DNA from: Anthonomus grandis grandis | Lineage: Eukaryota > Arthropoda > Insecta > Coleoptera > Curculionidae | DNA: 64,000 bases | Assembly (NCBI RefSeq): GCF_022605725.1 | Contig: NC_065564.1 | Location: 10,828,698-10,892,697, forward strand | Direction of reading: 5' to 3' | Part shown: positions 1-11,124 of the stretch, piece after piece | Numbering within the stretch: position 1 is the first letter of the stretch | How the letters are laid out: each line of letters begins with the position of its first letter | Notes under the pieces: model-generated | What the model was told of the DNA's origin: nothing | What the model saw: only the letters and a program-made list of their open reading frames with translations | Databases searched by the model: none | Made by a program: the position numbers and the translations under genes

Positions 1-125
1 AATAATTTACAGTACATCAAATGAACATCAAAAATTAAATTGGAATCAAATCGGACAATGCTATAATGATTAATCGTTCTATTTTCTTAACCCTGGTTAT
101 GTCCAAAACCTAAAAAGGATCATTT

Positions 126-135
126 GTTTCCAACC
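126..135. other. Private 8-bp deletion/replacement in an M1 copy
   Basis: Where the corresponding copy near 2,050 reads CATTTGAGTCATCTTGTATAA, this copy reads CATTTGTTTCCAACCC, losing 8 bp and gaining TTTCC. The change is seen nowhere else in the window. It explains why the 1,931-bp offset becomes 1,923 bp to its left. Confidence 0.8.
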
Positions 136-567
136 CAAGTAATAATTTTAAATTATATTTGAATAATAGATAACCGTAAATGAGTGAGATATGACTATTT
201 TATTTTAACACAATACATCAAAATATTTTTAAAAATCATTTAGGGTTAATCAAATCATATCTAAAAATTAAATTAAAATTAAATCGGAACAATCGTTAAC
301 GCTATTAGTTATTATATTTTCTTAATTCTTGTTGTGTTCAAACCGTAAAAAACATCATTTGGCTATCTTCTATGTGCAAAATAGTAAATTTAAATTATAT
401 TCGAATAATAAATAACAGTAATAGAGTGAGATATAATTATTTTATTAAAAAATAATTCATAAGAAAAATTTTAAAAATAATTTACAGTACATCAAATGAA
501 CTTCAAAAATTAAATTGGAATCAAATCGGACAATGCTATAATGATTAATCGTTCTATTTTCTTTACC

Positions 568-808
568 CTGGTTATGTCCAAAACACAAAAAGGATCATTT
601 GAGTCATCTTGTATAACCTAAATAATAATTTTAAATTATATTTGAATAATAGATAACCGTAAATGAGTGAGATATGACTATTTTATTTTAACAATACATC
701 AAAATATTTTTAAAAATCATTTAGGGTTAATCAAATTATATCTAAAAATTAAATTAAAATTAAATCGGAACAATCGTTAACGCTATTAGTTGTTATATTT
801 TCTTAATT
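568..808 (+). repeat. Monomer family M1 (type copy)
   Basis: 241-bp M1 monomer. Diagnostic features are AAAGGATCATTTGAGTCATC near the start, GATAACCGTAAATGAGTGAG in the first third, CATTTAGGGTTAATC in the middle, and an AT-rich tract leading to ATCGGAACAATCGTTAACGC, which contains the 8-bp palindrome CGTTAACG. M1 is the more variable family. The tract before ATCGG exists in three lengths, apparently by stepwise deletion: full (as here), minus 11 bp (for example near 11,990) and minus a further 13 bp (for example near 4,100). M1 subtypes serve as markers of the larger blocks. Confidence 0.9.
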
Positions 809-1048
809 CTTGTTGTGTTCAAACCGTAAAAAACATCATTTGGCCATCTTGTATGTGCAAAATAGTAAATTTAAATTATATTCGAATAATATATAACAGT
901 AATAGAGTGAGATATAATTATTTTATTAAAAAACAATTCATAAGAAAAATTTTTAAAATAATTTACAGTACATCAAATGAACCTCAGAAATTAAATTGGA
1001 ATCAAATCGGACAATGCTATAATGATTAATTGTTCTATTTTCTTTATC
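809..1048 (+). repeat. Monomer family M2 (type copy)
   Basis: 240-bp M2 monomer. Diagnostic features are ACATCATTTGGCCATCTTG near the start, the 10-bp palindrome TATTCGAATA, AACAGTAATAGAGTGAGATA, a run of A and T tracts, then TTTACAGTACATCAAATGAA and TCGGACAATGCTATAATGAT. The last two strings are nearly invariant across the window, apart from rare variants such as ACAGCACATC near 44,763, 53,652, 57,710 and 58,663. M2 is less variable than M1. A second M2 form carries TATATGCGAAATAG and CACTAATAGTGTGAAATATG and mostly occurs inside the trimers. Confidence 0.9.
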
Positions 1049-2187
1049 CTGGTTATGTCCAAAACACAAAAAGGATCATTTGAGTCATCTTGTATAACCT
1101 AAATAATAATTTTAAATTATATTTGAATAATAGATAACCGTAAATGAGTGAGATATGACTATTTTATTTTAACACAATACATCAAAATATTTTTAAAAAT
1201 CATTTAGGGTTATTCAAATTATACCTAAAAATTAAATTAAAATTAAATCGGAACAATCGTTAACGCTATTAGTTATTATATTTTCTTAATTCTTGTTGTG
1301 TTCAAACCGTAAAAAACATCATTTGGCTATCTTCTATGTGCAAAATAGTAAATTTAAATTATATTCGAATAATAGATAACAGTAATAGAGTGAGATATAA
1401 TTATTTTATTAAAAAACAATTCATAAGAAAAATTTTAAAAATAATTTACAGTACATCAAATGAACCTCAAAAATTAATTTGGAATCAAATCGGACAATGC
1501 TATAATGATTAATCGTTCTATTTTCTTAACCCTGGTTATGTCCAAAACACAAAAAGGATCATTTGAGTCATCTTGTATAACCTAAGTAATAATTTTAAAT
1601 TATATTTGAATAATAGATAACCGTAAATGAGTGAGATATGACTATTTTATTTTAACACAATACATCAAAATATTTTTAAAAATCATTTAGGGTTAATCAA
1701 ATCATATCTAAAAATTAAATTAAAATTAAATCGGAACAATCGTTAACGCTATTAGTTGTTATATTTTCTTAATTCTTGTTGTGTTCAAACTGTAAAAAAC
1801 ATCATTTGGCCATCTTGTATGTGCAAAATAGTAAATTTAAATTATATTCGAATAATAGATAACAGTAATAGAGTGAGATATAATTTTTTTTATTAAAAAA
1901 CAATTCATAAGAAAAATTTTAAAAATAATTTACAGTACATCAAATGAACTTCAAAAATTAAATTGGAATCAAATCGGACAATGCTATAATGATTAATCGT
2001 TCTATTTTCTTAACCCTGGTTATGTCCAAAACACAAAAAGGATCATTTGAGTCATCTTGTATAACCCAAGTAATAATTTTAAATTATATTTGAATAATAG
2101 ATAACCGTAAATGAGTGAGATATGACTATTTTATTTTAACACAATACATCAAAATATTTTTAAAAATCATTTAGGGTTAATCAAATC

Positions 2188-5100
2188 ATATCTAAAAATT
2201 AAATTAAAATTAAATCGGAACAATCGTTAACGCTATTAGTTATTATATTTTCTTAATTCTTGTTGTGTTCAAACCGTAAAAAACATCATTTGGCTATCTT
2301 CTATGTGCAAAATAGTAAATTTAAATTATATTCGAATAATAAATAACAGTAATAGAGTGAGATATAATTATTTTATTAAAAAATAATTCATAAGAAAAAT
2401 TTTAAAAATAATTTACAGTACATCAAATGAACTTCAAAAATTAAATTGGAATCAAATCGGACAATGCTATAATGATTAATCGTTCTATTTTCTTTACCCT
2501 GGTTATGTCCAAAACACAAAAAGGATCATTTGAGTCATCTTGTATAACCTAAATAATAATTTTAAATTATATTTGAATAATAGATAACCGTAAATGAGTG
2601 AGATATGACTATTTTATTTTAACAATACATCAAAATATTTTTAAAAATCATTTAGGGTTAATCAAATTATATCTAAAAATTAAATTAAAATTAAATCGGA
2701 ACAATCGTTAACGCTATTAGTTGTTATATTTTCTTAATTCTTGTTGTGTTCAAACCGTAAAAAACATCATTTGGCCATCTTGTATGTGCAAAATAGTAAA
2801 TTTAAATTATATTCGAATAATATATAACAGTAATAGAGTGAGATATAATTATTTTATTAAAAAACAATTCATAAGAAAAATTTTTAAAATAATTTACAGT
2901 ACATCAAATGAACCTCAGAAATTAAATTGGAATCAAATCGGACAATGCTATAATGATTAATTGTTCTATTTTCTTTATCCTGGTTATGTCCAAAACACAA
3001 AAAGGATCATTTGAGTCATCTTGTATAACCTAAATAATAATTTTAAATTATATTTGAATAATAGATAACCGTAAATGAGTGAGATATGACTATTTTATTT
3101 TAACACAATACATCAAAATATTTTTAAAAATCATTTAGGGTTATTCAAATTATACCTAAAAATTAAATTAAAATTAAATCGGAACAATCGTTAACGCTAT
3201 TAGTTATTATATTTTCTTAATTCTTGTTGTGTTCAAACCGTAAAAAACATCATTTGGCTATCTTCTATGTGCAAAATAGTAAATTTAAATTATATTCGAA
3301 TAATAGATAACAGTAATAGAGTGAGATATAATTATTTTATTAAAAAACAATTCATAAGAAAAATTTTAAAAATAATTTACAGTACATCAAATGAACCTCA
3401 AAAATTAATTTGGAATCAAATCGGACAATGCTATAATGATTAATCGTTCTATTTTCTTAACCCTGGTTATGTCCAAAACACAAAAAGGATCATTTGAGTC
3501 ATCTTGTATAACCTAAGTAATAATTTTAAATTATATTTGAATAATAGATAACCGTAAATGAGTGAGATATGACTATTTTATTTTAACACAATACATCAAA
3601 ATATTTTTAAAAATCATTTAGGGTTAATCAAATCATATCTAAAAATTAAATTAAAATTAAATCGGAACAATCGTTAACGCTATTAGTTATTATATTTTCT
3701 TAATTCTTGTTGTGTTCAAACCGTAAAAAACATCATTTGGCTATCTTCTATGTGCAAAATAGTAAATTTAAATTATATTCGAATAATAGATAACAGTAAT
3801 AGAGTGAGATATAAATATTTTATTAAAAAACAATTCATAAGAAAAATTTTAAAAATAATTTACAGTACATCAAATGAACTTCAAAAATTAAATTGGAATC
3901 AAATCGGACAATGCTATGATGATTAATCGTTCTATTTTCTTAACCCTGGTTATGTCCAAAACTTAAAAAGGATCATTTGAGTCATCTTGTATAACGTAAA
4001 TATTAATTTTAAATTATATTTGAATAATTGATAACCGTAATAGTGAGATATGACTATTTTCTTAAAACACAATACATCAAACTAATTTTAAAAATCATTT
4101 AGGGATTATCAAATTAAATCGGAACAATCGTTAACGCTATTAGTTATTATATTTTCTTAATTCTTGTTGTGTTCAAACCGTAAAAAACATCATTTGGCTA
4201 TCTTCTATGTGCAAAATAGTAAATTTAAATTATATTCGAATAATAAATAACAGTAATAGAGTGAGATATAATTATTTTATTAAAAAACAATTCATAAGAA
4301 AAATTTTTAAAATAATTTACAGTACATCAAATGAACCTCAGAAATTAAATTGGAATCAAATCGGACAATGCTATAATGATTAATCGTTCTATTTTCTTAA
4401 CCCTGGTTATGTCCAAAACTTAAAAAGGATCATTTGAGTCATCTTGTATAAGCTAAATATTAATTTTAAAATAAATTTGAATAATAGATAAATGCGTGAA
4501 ATATGACTATTTTATTTAAACACAATACATCAAAATATTTTAAAAAATCATTTAGGGTTAATCAAATTATATCTAAAAATTAAATTAAAATTAAATCGGA
4601 ACAATCGTTAACGCTATTAGTTGTTATATTTTCTTAATTCTTGTTGTGTTCAAACTGTAAAAAACATCATTTGGCCATCTTGTATGTGCAAAATAGTAAA
4701 TTTAAATTATATTCGAATAATAGATAACAGTAATAGAGTGAGATATAATTTTTTTTATTAAAAAACAATTCATAAGAAAAATTTTAAAAATAATTTACAG
4801 TACATCAAATGAACTTCAAAAATTAAATTGGAATCAAATCGGACAATGCTATAATGATTAATCGTTCTATTTTCTTAACCCTGGTTATGTACAAAACACA
4901 AAAAGGATCATTTGAGTCATCTTGTATAACCTAAATAATAATTTTAAATTATATTTGAATAATAGATAACCGTAAATGAGTGAGATATGACTATTTTATT
5001 TTAACAATACATCAAAATATTTTTAAAAATCATTTAGGGTTAATCAAATCATATCTAAAAATTAAATTAAAATTAAATCGGAACAATCGTTAACGCTATT

Positions 5101-8100
5101 AGTTGTTATATTTTCTTAATTCTTGTTGTGTTCAAACCGTAAAAAACATCATTTGGCCATCTTGTATGTGCAAAATAGTAAATTTAAATTATATTCGAAT
5201 AATATATAACAGTAATAGAGTGAGATATAATTATTTTATTAAAAAACAATTCATAAGAAAAATTTTTAAAATAATTTACAGTACATCAAATGAACCTCAG
5301 AAATTAAATTGGAATCAAATCGGACAATGCTATAATGATTAATCGTTCTATTTTCTTAACCCTGGTTATGTCCAAAACTTAAAAAGGATCATTTGAGTCA
5401 TCTTGTATAAGCTAAATATTAATTTTAAAATAAATTTGAATAATAGATAAATGCGTGAAATATGACTATTTTATTTAAACACAATACATCAAAATATTTT
5501 AAAAAATCATTTAGGGTTAATCAAATTATATCTAAAAATTAAATTAAAATTAAATCGGAACAATCGTTAACGCTATTAGTTATTATATTTTCTTAATTCT
5601 TGTTGTGTTCAAACCGTAAAAAACATCATTTGGCTATCTTCTATGTGCAAAATAGTAAATTTAAATTATATTCGAATAATAAATAACAGTAATAGAGTGA
5701 GATATAATTATTTTATTAAAAAATAATTCATAAGAAAAATTTTAAAAATAATTTACAGTACATCAAATGAACTTCAAAAATTAAATTGGAATCAAATCGG
5801 ACAATGCTATAATGATTAATCGTTCTATTTTCTTTACCCTGGTTATGTCCAAAACACAAAAAGGATCATTTGAGTCATCTTGTATAACCTAAATAATAAT
5901 TTTAAATTATATTTGAATAATAGATAACCGTAAATGAGTGAGATATGACTATTTTATTTTAACAATACATCAAAATATTTTTAAAAATCATTTAGGGTTA
6001 ATCAAATTATATCTAAAAATTAAATTAAAATTAAATCGGAACAATCGTTAACGCTATTAGTTGTTATATTTTCTTAATTCTTGTTGTGTTCAAACCGTAA
6101 AAAACATCATTTGGCCATCTTGTATGTGCAAAATAGTAAATTTAAATTATATTCGAATAATATATAACAGTAATAGAGTGAGATATAATTATTTTATTAA
6201 AAAACAATTCATAAGAAAAATTTTTAAAATAATTTACAGTACATCAAATGAACCTCAGAAATTAAATTGGAATCAAATCGGACAATGCTATAATGATTAA
6301 TTGTTCTATTTTCTTTATCCTGGTTATGTCCAAAACACAAAAAGGATCATTTGAGTCATCTTGTATAACCTAAATAATAATTTTAAATTATATTTGAATA
6401 ATAGATAACCGTAAATGAGTGAGATATGACTATTTTATTTTAACACAATACATCAAAATATTTTTAAAAATCATTTAGGGTTATTCAAATTATACCTAAA
6501 AATTAAATTAAAATTAAATCGGAACAATCGTTAACGCTATTAGTTATTATATTTTCTTAATTCTTGTTGTGTTCAAACCGTAAAAAACATCATTTGGCTA
6601 TCTTCTATGTGCAAAATAGTAAATTTAAATTATATTCGAATAATAGATAACAGTAATAGAGTGAGATATAATTATTTTATTAAAAAACAATTCATAAGAA
6701 AAATTTTAAAAATAATTTACAGTACATCAAATGAACCTCAAAAATTAATTTGGAATCAAATCGGACAATGCTATAATGATTAATCGTTCTATTTTCTTAA
6801 CCCTGGTTATGTCCAAAACACAAAAAGGATCATTTGAGTCATCTTGTATAACCTAAGTAATAATTTTAAATTATATTTGAATAATAGATAACCGTAAATG
6901 AGTGAGATATGACTATTTTATTTTAACACAATACATCAAAATATTTTTAAAAATCATTTAGGGTTAATCAAATCATATCTAAAAATTAAATTAAAATTAA
7001 ATCGGAACAATCGTTAACGCTATTAGTTATTATATTTTCTTAATTCTTGTTGTGTTCAAACCGTAAAAAACATCATTTGGCTATCTTCTATGTGCAAAAT
7101 AGTAAATTTAAATTATATTCGAATAATAGATAACAGTAATAGAGTGAGATATAAATATTTTATTAAAAAACAATTCATAAGAAAAATTTTAAAAATAATT
7201 TACAGTACATCAAATGAACTTCAAAAATTAAATTGGAATCAAATCGGACAATGCTATGATGATTAATCGTTCTATTTTCTTAACCCTGGTTATGTCCAAA
7301 ACTTAAAAAGGATCATTTGAGTCATCTTGTATAACGTAAATATTAATTTTAAATTATATTTGAATAATTGATAACCGTAATAGTGAGATATGACTATTTT
7401 CTTAAAACACAATACATCAAACTAATTTTAAAAATCATTTAGGGATTATCAAATTAAATCGGAACAATCGTTAACGCTATTAGTTATTATATTTTCTTAA
7501 TTCTTGTTGTGTTCAAACCGTAAAAAACATCATTTGGCTATCTTCTATGTGCAAAATAGTAAATTTAAATTATATTCGAATAATAAATAACAGTAATAGA
7601 GTGAGATATAATTATTTTATTAAAAAACAATTCATAAGAAAAATTTTTAAAATAATTTACAGTACATCAAATGAACCTCAGAAATTAAATTGGAATCAAA
7701 TCGGACAATGCTATAATGATTAATCGTTCTATTTTCTTAACCCTGGTTATGTCCAAAACTTAAAAAGGATCATTTGAGTCATCTTGTATAAGCTAAATAT
7801 TAATTTTAAAATAAATTTGAATAATAGATAAATGCGTGAAATATGACTATTTTATTTAAACACAATACATCAAAATATTTTAAAAAATCATTTAGGGTTA
7901 ATCAAATTATATCTAAAAATTAAATTAAAATTAAATCGGAACAATCGTTAACGCTATTAGTTGTTATATTTTCTTAATTCTTGTTGTGTTCAAACTGTAA
8001 AAAACATCATTTGGCCATCTTGTATGTGCAAAATAGTAAATTTAAATTATATTCGAATAATAGATAACAGTAATAGAGTGAGATATAATTTTTTTTATTA

Positions 8101-8921
8101 AAAAACAATTCATAAGAAAAATTTTAAAAATAATTTACAGTACATCAAATGAACTTCAAAAATTAAATTGGAATCAAATCGGACAATGCTATAATGATTA
8201 ATCGTTCTATTTTCTTAACCCTGGTTATGTACAAAACACAAAAAGGATCATTTGAGTCATCTTGTATAACCTAAATAATAATTTTAAATTATATTTGAAT
8301 AATAGATAACCGTAAATGAGTGAGATATGACTATTTTATTTTAACAATACATCAAAATATTTTTAAAAATCATTTAGGGTTAATCAAATCATATCTAAAA
8401 ATTAAATTAAAATTAAATCGGAACAATCGTTAACGCTATTAGTTGTTATATTTTCTTAATTCTTGTTGTGTTCAAACCGTAAAAAACATCATTTGGCCAT
8501 CTTGTATGTGCAAAATAGTAAATTTAAATTATATTCGAATAATATATAACAGTAATAGAGTGAGATATAATTATTTTATTAAAAAACAATTCATAAGAAA
8601 AATTTTTAAAATAATTTACAGTACATCAAATGAACCTCAGAAATTAAATTGGAATCAAATCGGACAATGCTATAATGATTAATCGTTCTATTTTCTTAAC
8701 CCTGGTTATGTCCAAAACTTAAAAAGGATCATTTGAGTCATCTTGTATAAGCTAAATATTAATTTTAAAATAAATTTGAATAATAGATAAATGCGTGAAA
8801 TATGACTATTTTATTTAAACACAATACATCAAAATATTTTAAAAAATCATTTAGGGTTAATCAAATTATATCTAAAAATTAAATTAAAATTAAATCGGAA
8901 CAATCGTTAACGCTATTAGTT
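2188..8921. repeat. Tandem segmental duplication, 3,340-bp unit (7 dimers)
   Basis: 2188-5581 recurs at 5528-8921 with a constant offset of 3,340 bp, seven dimers. Rare variants are shared: GCTATGATGATTAATCG (3,913 and 7,253), GTTATGTACAAAACAC (4,886 and 8,226) and TAAATGCGTGAAATATG (about 4,490 and 7,830). No difference was noticed by eye. The left edge is set by TCAAATCATATC versus TCAAATTATATC, the right edge by TTAGTTATTATA versus TTAGTTGTTATA. It overlaps the second copy of the 1,931-bp duplication. Confidence 0.88.
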
Positions 8922-9504
8922 GTTATATTTTCTTAATTCTTGTTGTGTTCAAACTGTAAAAAACATCATTTGGCCATCTTGTATGTGCAAAATAGTAAAT
9001 TTAAATTATATTCGAATAATAGATAACAGTAATAGAGTGAGATATAATTTTTTTTATTAAAAAACAATTCATAAGAAAAATTTTAAAAATAATTTACAGT
9101 ACATCAAATGAACTTCAAAAATTAAATTGGAATCAAATCGGACAATGCTATAATGATTAATCGTTCTATTTTCTTAACCCTGGTTATGTCCAAAACACAA
9201 AAAGGATCATTTGAGTCATCTTGTATAACCCAAGTAATAATTTTAAATTATATTTGAATAATAGATAACCGTAAATGAGTGAGATATGACTATTTTATTT
9301 TAACACAATACATCAAAATATTTTTAAAAATCATTTAGGGTTAATCAAATCATATCTAAAAATTAAATTAAAATTAAATCGGAACAATCGTTAACGCTAT
9401 TAGTTATTATATTTTCTTAATTCTTGTTGTGTTCAAACCGTAAAAAACATCATTTGGCTATCTTCTATGTGCAAAATAGTAAATTTAAATTATATTCGAA
9501 TAAT
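8922..9504. repeat. Re-used segment matching 1,758-2,340 (offset 7,164)
   Basis: After the 3,340-bp block ends, the sequence returns to that of 1,758-2,340, including the rare ATAACCCAAGTAATAA (2,061 and 9,225) and GATATAATTTTTTTTATT. The offset of 7,164 bp is fifteen dimers. It looks like the other side of the unequal exchange that made the blocks to its left. Confidence 0.75.
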
Positions 9505-10143
9505 AGATAACAGTAATAGAGTGAGATATAAATATTTTATTAAAAAACAATTCATAAGAAAAATTTTAAAAATAATTTACAGTACATCAAATGAACTTCA
9601 AAAATTAAATTGGAATCAAATCGGACAATGCTATAATGATTAATCGTTCTATTTTCTTAACCCTGGTTATGTCCAAAACTTAAAAAGGATCATTTGAGTC
9701 ATCTTGTATAACGTAAATATTAATTTTAAATTATATTTGAATAATTGATAACCGTAATAGTGAGATATGACTTTTTATTTTGAAACACAATACATCAAAC
9801 TAATTTTAAAAATCATTTAGGGTTAATCAAATTATATCTAAAAATTGAAATAAAATTAAATCGGAACAATCGCCAACGCTATTAGTTATTATATTTTCTT
9901 AATTGTTGTTGTGTTCAAACCGTAAAAACATCCTTTGGCTATCTTGTATATGAGAAATAGTAAATTTAATTTATATTCGAATAATAGATAACAGTAATAG
10001 TGTGAGATATGATCATTTTTTTAAAAAACAAATCATCAGAAAAATTTTAAAAATAATTTACAGTACAACAAATGAACTTCAAAAATTAAATTGAAATCAA
10101 ATCGTACAATGCTATAATGATTAATCGTTCTATTTTCTTAACA

Positions 10144-10864
10144 CTGGTTATGTCCAAAACTTAAAAAGGATCATTTGAGTCATCTTGTATAACCTAAATA
10201 TTAATTTTAAAATAAATGTGATTCATAGATAACCGTAATTGAGTAAGATATGACTATTTTTTTGAAACACAATACATCAAAATATTATAAAAAATTATTT
10301 AGGGTTAAACAAATTATATCTAAAAACTAAATTGAAATCATATCGGAACAATAGCTATAGGTAATAGTAATCGATTTTCTTTATTCTGGTTATGTCCAAA
10401 ACTTAAAAAGGATCATTTGAGTTATCTTGTATAACCTAAATATTATTTTAAAATATATGTGAATAATTGATGACCGTAATAGTGAGATATGACTATTTTT
10501 TTAAAACACAATACATCAAACTAATTTTAAAAATCATTTAGGGATTATCAATTTATATCTAAAAATTAAATTAAAATTAAATCGGAACAATCGCCAACGC
10601 TATTAGTTATTATATTTTCTTAATTCTTGTTGTGTTCAAACCGTAAAAACATCATTTGGCTATCTTGTATATGCGAAATAGTAAATTTAATTTATATTCG
10701 AATAATAGATAACACTAATAGTGTGAAATATGCTCATTTTTTTAAAAAATAATTCAACAGAAAAATTTTTTTAATAATTTACAGTACATCAAATGAACCT
10801 CAAAAATTAATTTGGAATCAAATCGGACAATGCTATAATGATTAATCGTTCTATTTTCTTTATC
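10144..10864 (+). repeat. Trimer unit M1d-M1c-M2c (721 bp)
   Basis: The dimer phase is broken. An M1-like monomer (10,144-10,385, 242 bp) ends in the M2-type boundary CTGGTTATGTCC instead of CTTGTTGTGTTC, so a second M1 follows (10,386-10,625) before an M2 (10,626-10,864). M1d is recognised by TTATTTAGGGTTAAACAAA, CAATAGCTATAGGTAATAG and ATCGATTTTCTTTATTCTGG. This is the long form of M1d, retaining GAGTAAGATATGACTATTTT. Confidence 0.85.
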
Positions 10865-11110
10865 CTGGTTATGTCCAAAACACAAAAAGGATCATTTCAG
10901 TCATCTTGTATAACCTAAATAATAATTTTAAATTATATTTGAATAATAATAACCGTAAATGAGTGAGATATGACTATTTTATTTTAACACAATACATCAA
11001 AATATTTTTAAAAATCATTTAGGGTTAATCAAATTATATCTAAAAATTAAATTAAAATTAAATCGGAACAATCGTTAACGTTATTAGTTATTATATTTTC
11101 TTAATTCTTG

Positions 11111-11124
11111 TTGAATAAAAAAAA
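11111..11124. other. 9-bp contraction at an M1/M2 boundary
   Basis: The boundary CTTGTTGTGTTCAAACCGT is replaced by CTTGTTGAATAAAAAAAATC, nine bases shorter. The same event occurs at 47,249 only, which ties these two regions together as copies of one ancestral block. Confidence 0.8.

Larger units (their letters stand above)
568..1048 (+). repeat. Reference dimer (M1+M2), 481 bp
   Basis: Chosen as the type unit. It starts at the CTGGTTATGTCC boundary and ends just before the next one. The two halves align to each other along their length: GGATCATTTGAGTCATCTT with CATCATTTGGCCATCTT, TTTGAATAATAGATAACCG with TTCGAATAATATATAACAG, and ATCGGAACAATCGTTAACGC with ATCGGACAATGCTATAATG. They are therefore diverged copies of one ancestral monomer of about 240 bp. 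Other dimers in the array range from about 475 to 482 bp, shorter where M1 carries deletions. Strand is given only to fix the reading direction. Confidence 0.93.
135..3689. repeat. Tandem segmental duplication, 1,931-bp unit (4 dimers)
   Basis: 135-1758 recurs at 2066-3689 with a constant offset of 1,931 bp, close to four dimers. Shared idiosyncrasies include the short TTTTAACAATACATC variant (about 690 and 2,621), TTATTCAAATTATACC (about 1,210 and 3,141) and ACCTAAGTAATAA (about 1,583 and 3,514). I noticed no difference between copies. Correspondence ends where TTAGTTGTTATA (near 1,755) faces TTAGTTATTATA (near 3,686). Confidence 0.88.
1..10143. repeat. Left domain: strictly alternating M1-M2 dimers
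   Basis: Every unit I followed here alternates M1 and M2, about 21 dimers, with no trimer and none of the hybrid or partially duplicated units seen further right. Most M1 copies are the full-length AACCTAAATAATAA type; short-tract M1 copies appear near 4,100 and 7,440. No gene or foreign insert is present. The domain is organised by two segmental tandem duplications (1,931 bp and 3,340 bp) annotated separately. Confidence 0.85.

Noticed and set aside
720..731. Telomere-like TTTAGGG in M1
   Set aside because: Only one TTTAGGG per M1, not in tandem, and variants read TTTAGGGATTA or TTTAGAGTTA. Short AT-rich motif, no evidence of telomeric origin.
568..808. Older subrepeat of about 100-120 bp inside the monomer
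   Set aside because: AAATTATATTTGAATAA and AAATTATATCTAAAAA lie about 100 bp apart and look alike, but the likeness does not extend past low-complexity AT sequence.
860..905. CENP-B box
   Set aside because: ATTCGAATAATA has the TTCG and the following A of the mammalian box, but the required CGGG is absent (ATAA/GATA instead). Only a partial chance match.
1010..1027. TATAAT promoter-like string (GCTATAATG) in every M2
   Set aside because: No matching upstream element at a suitable distance, no downstream gene, and such strings are expected in DNA of about 79% A+T.
790..1029. Recurrent 79-codon open frame (same frame open at 2721, 5103, 6061, 8443, 12515, 18202, 23043, 25928, 28783, 31668, 37355, 42196, 51093, 63027)
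   Set aside because: It begins at a TTG, lies across the M1/M2 boundary, and is open only in satellite units with TTAGTTGTT at the start. Neighbouring units of the same type close it by single changes. Its repetition reflects copying of the repeat, not selection on a protein. No gene is called.
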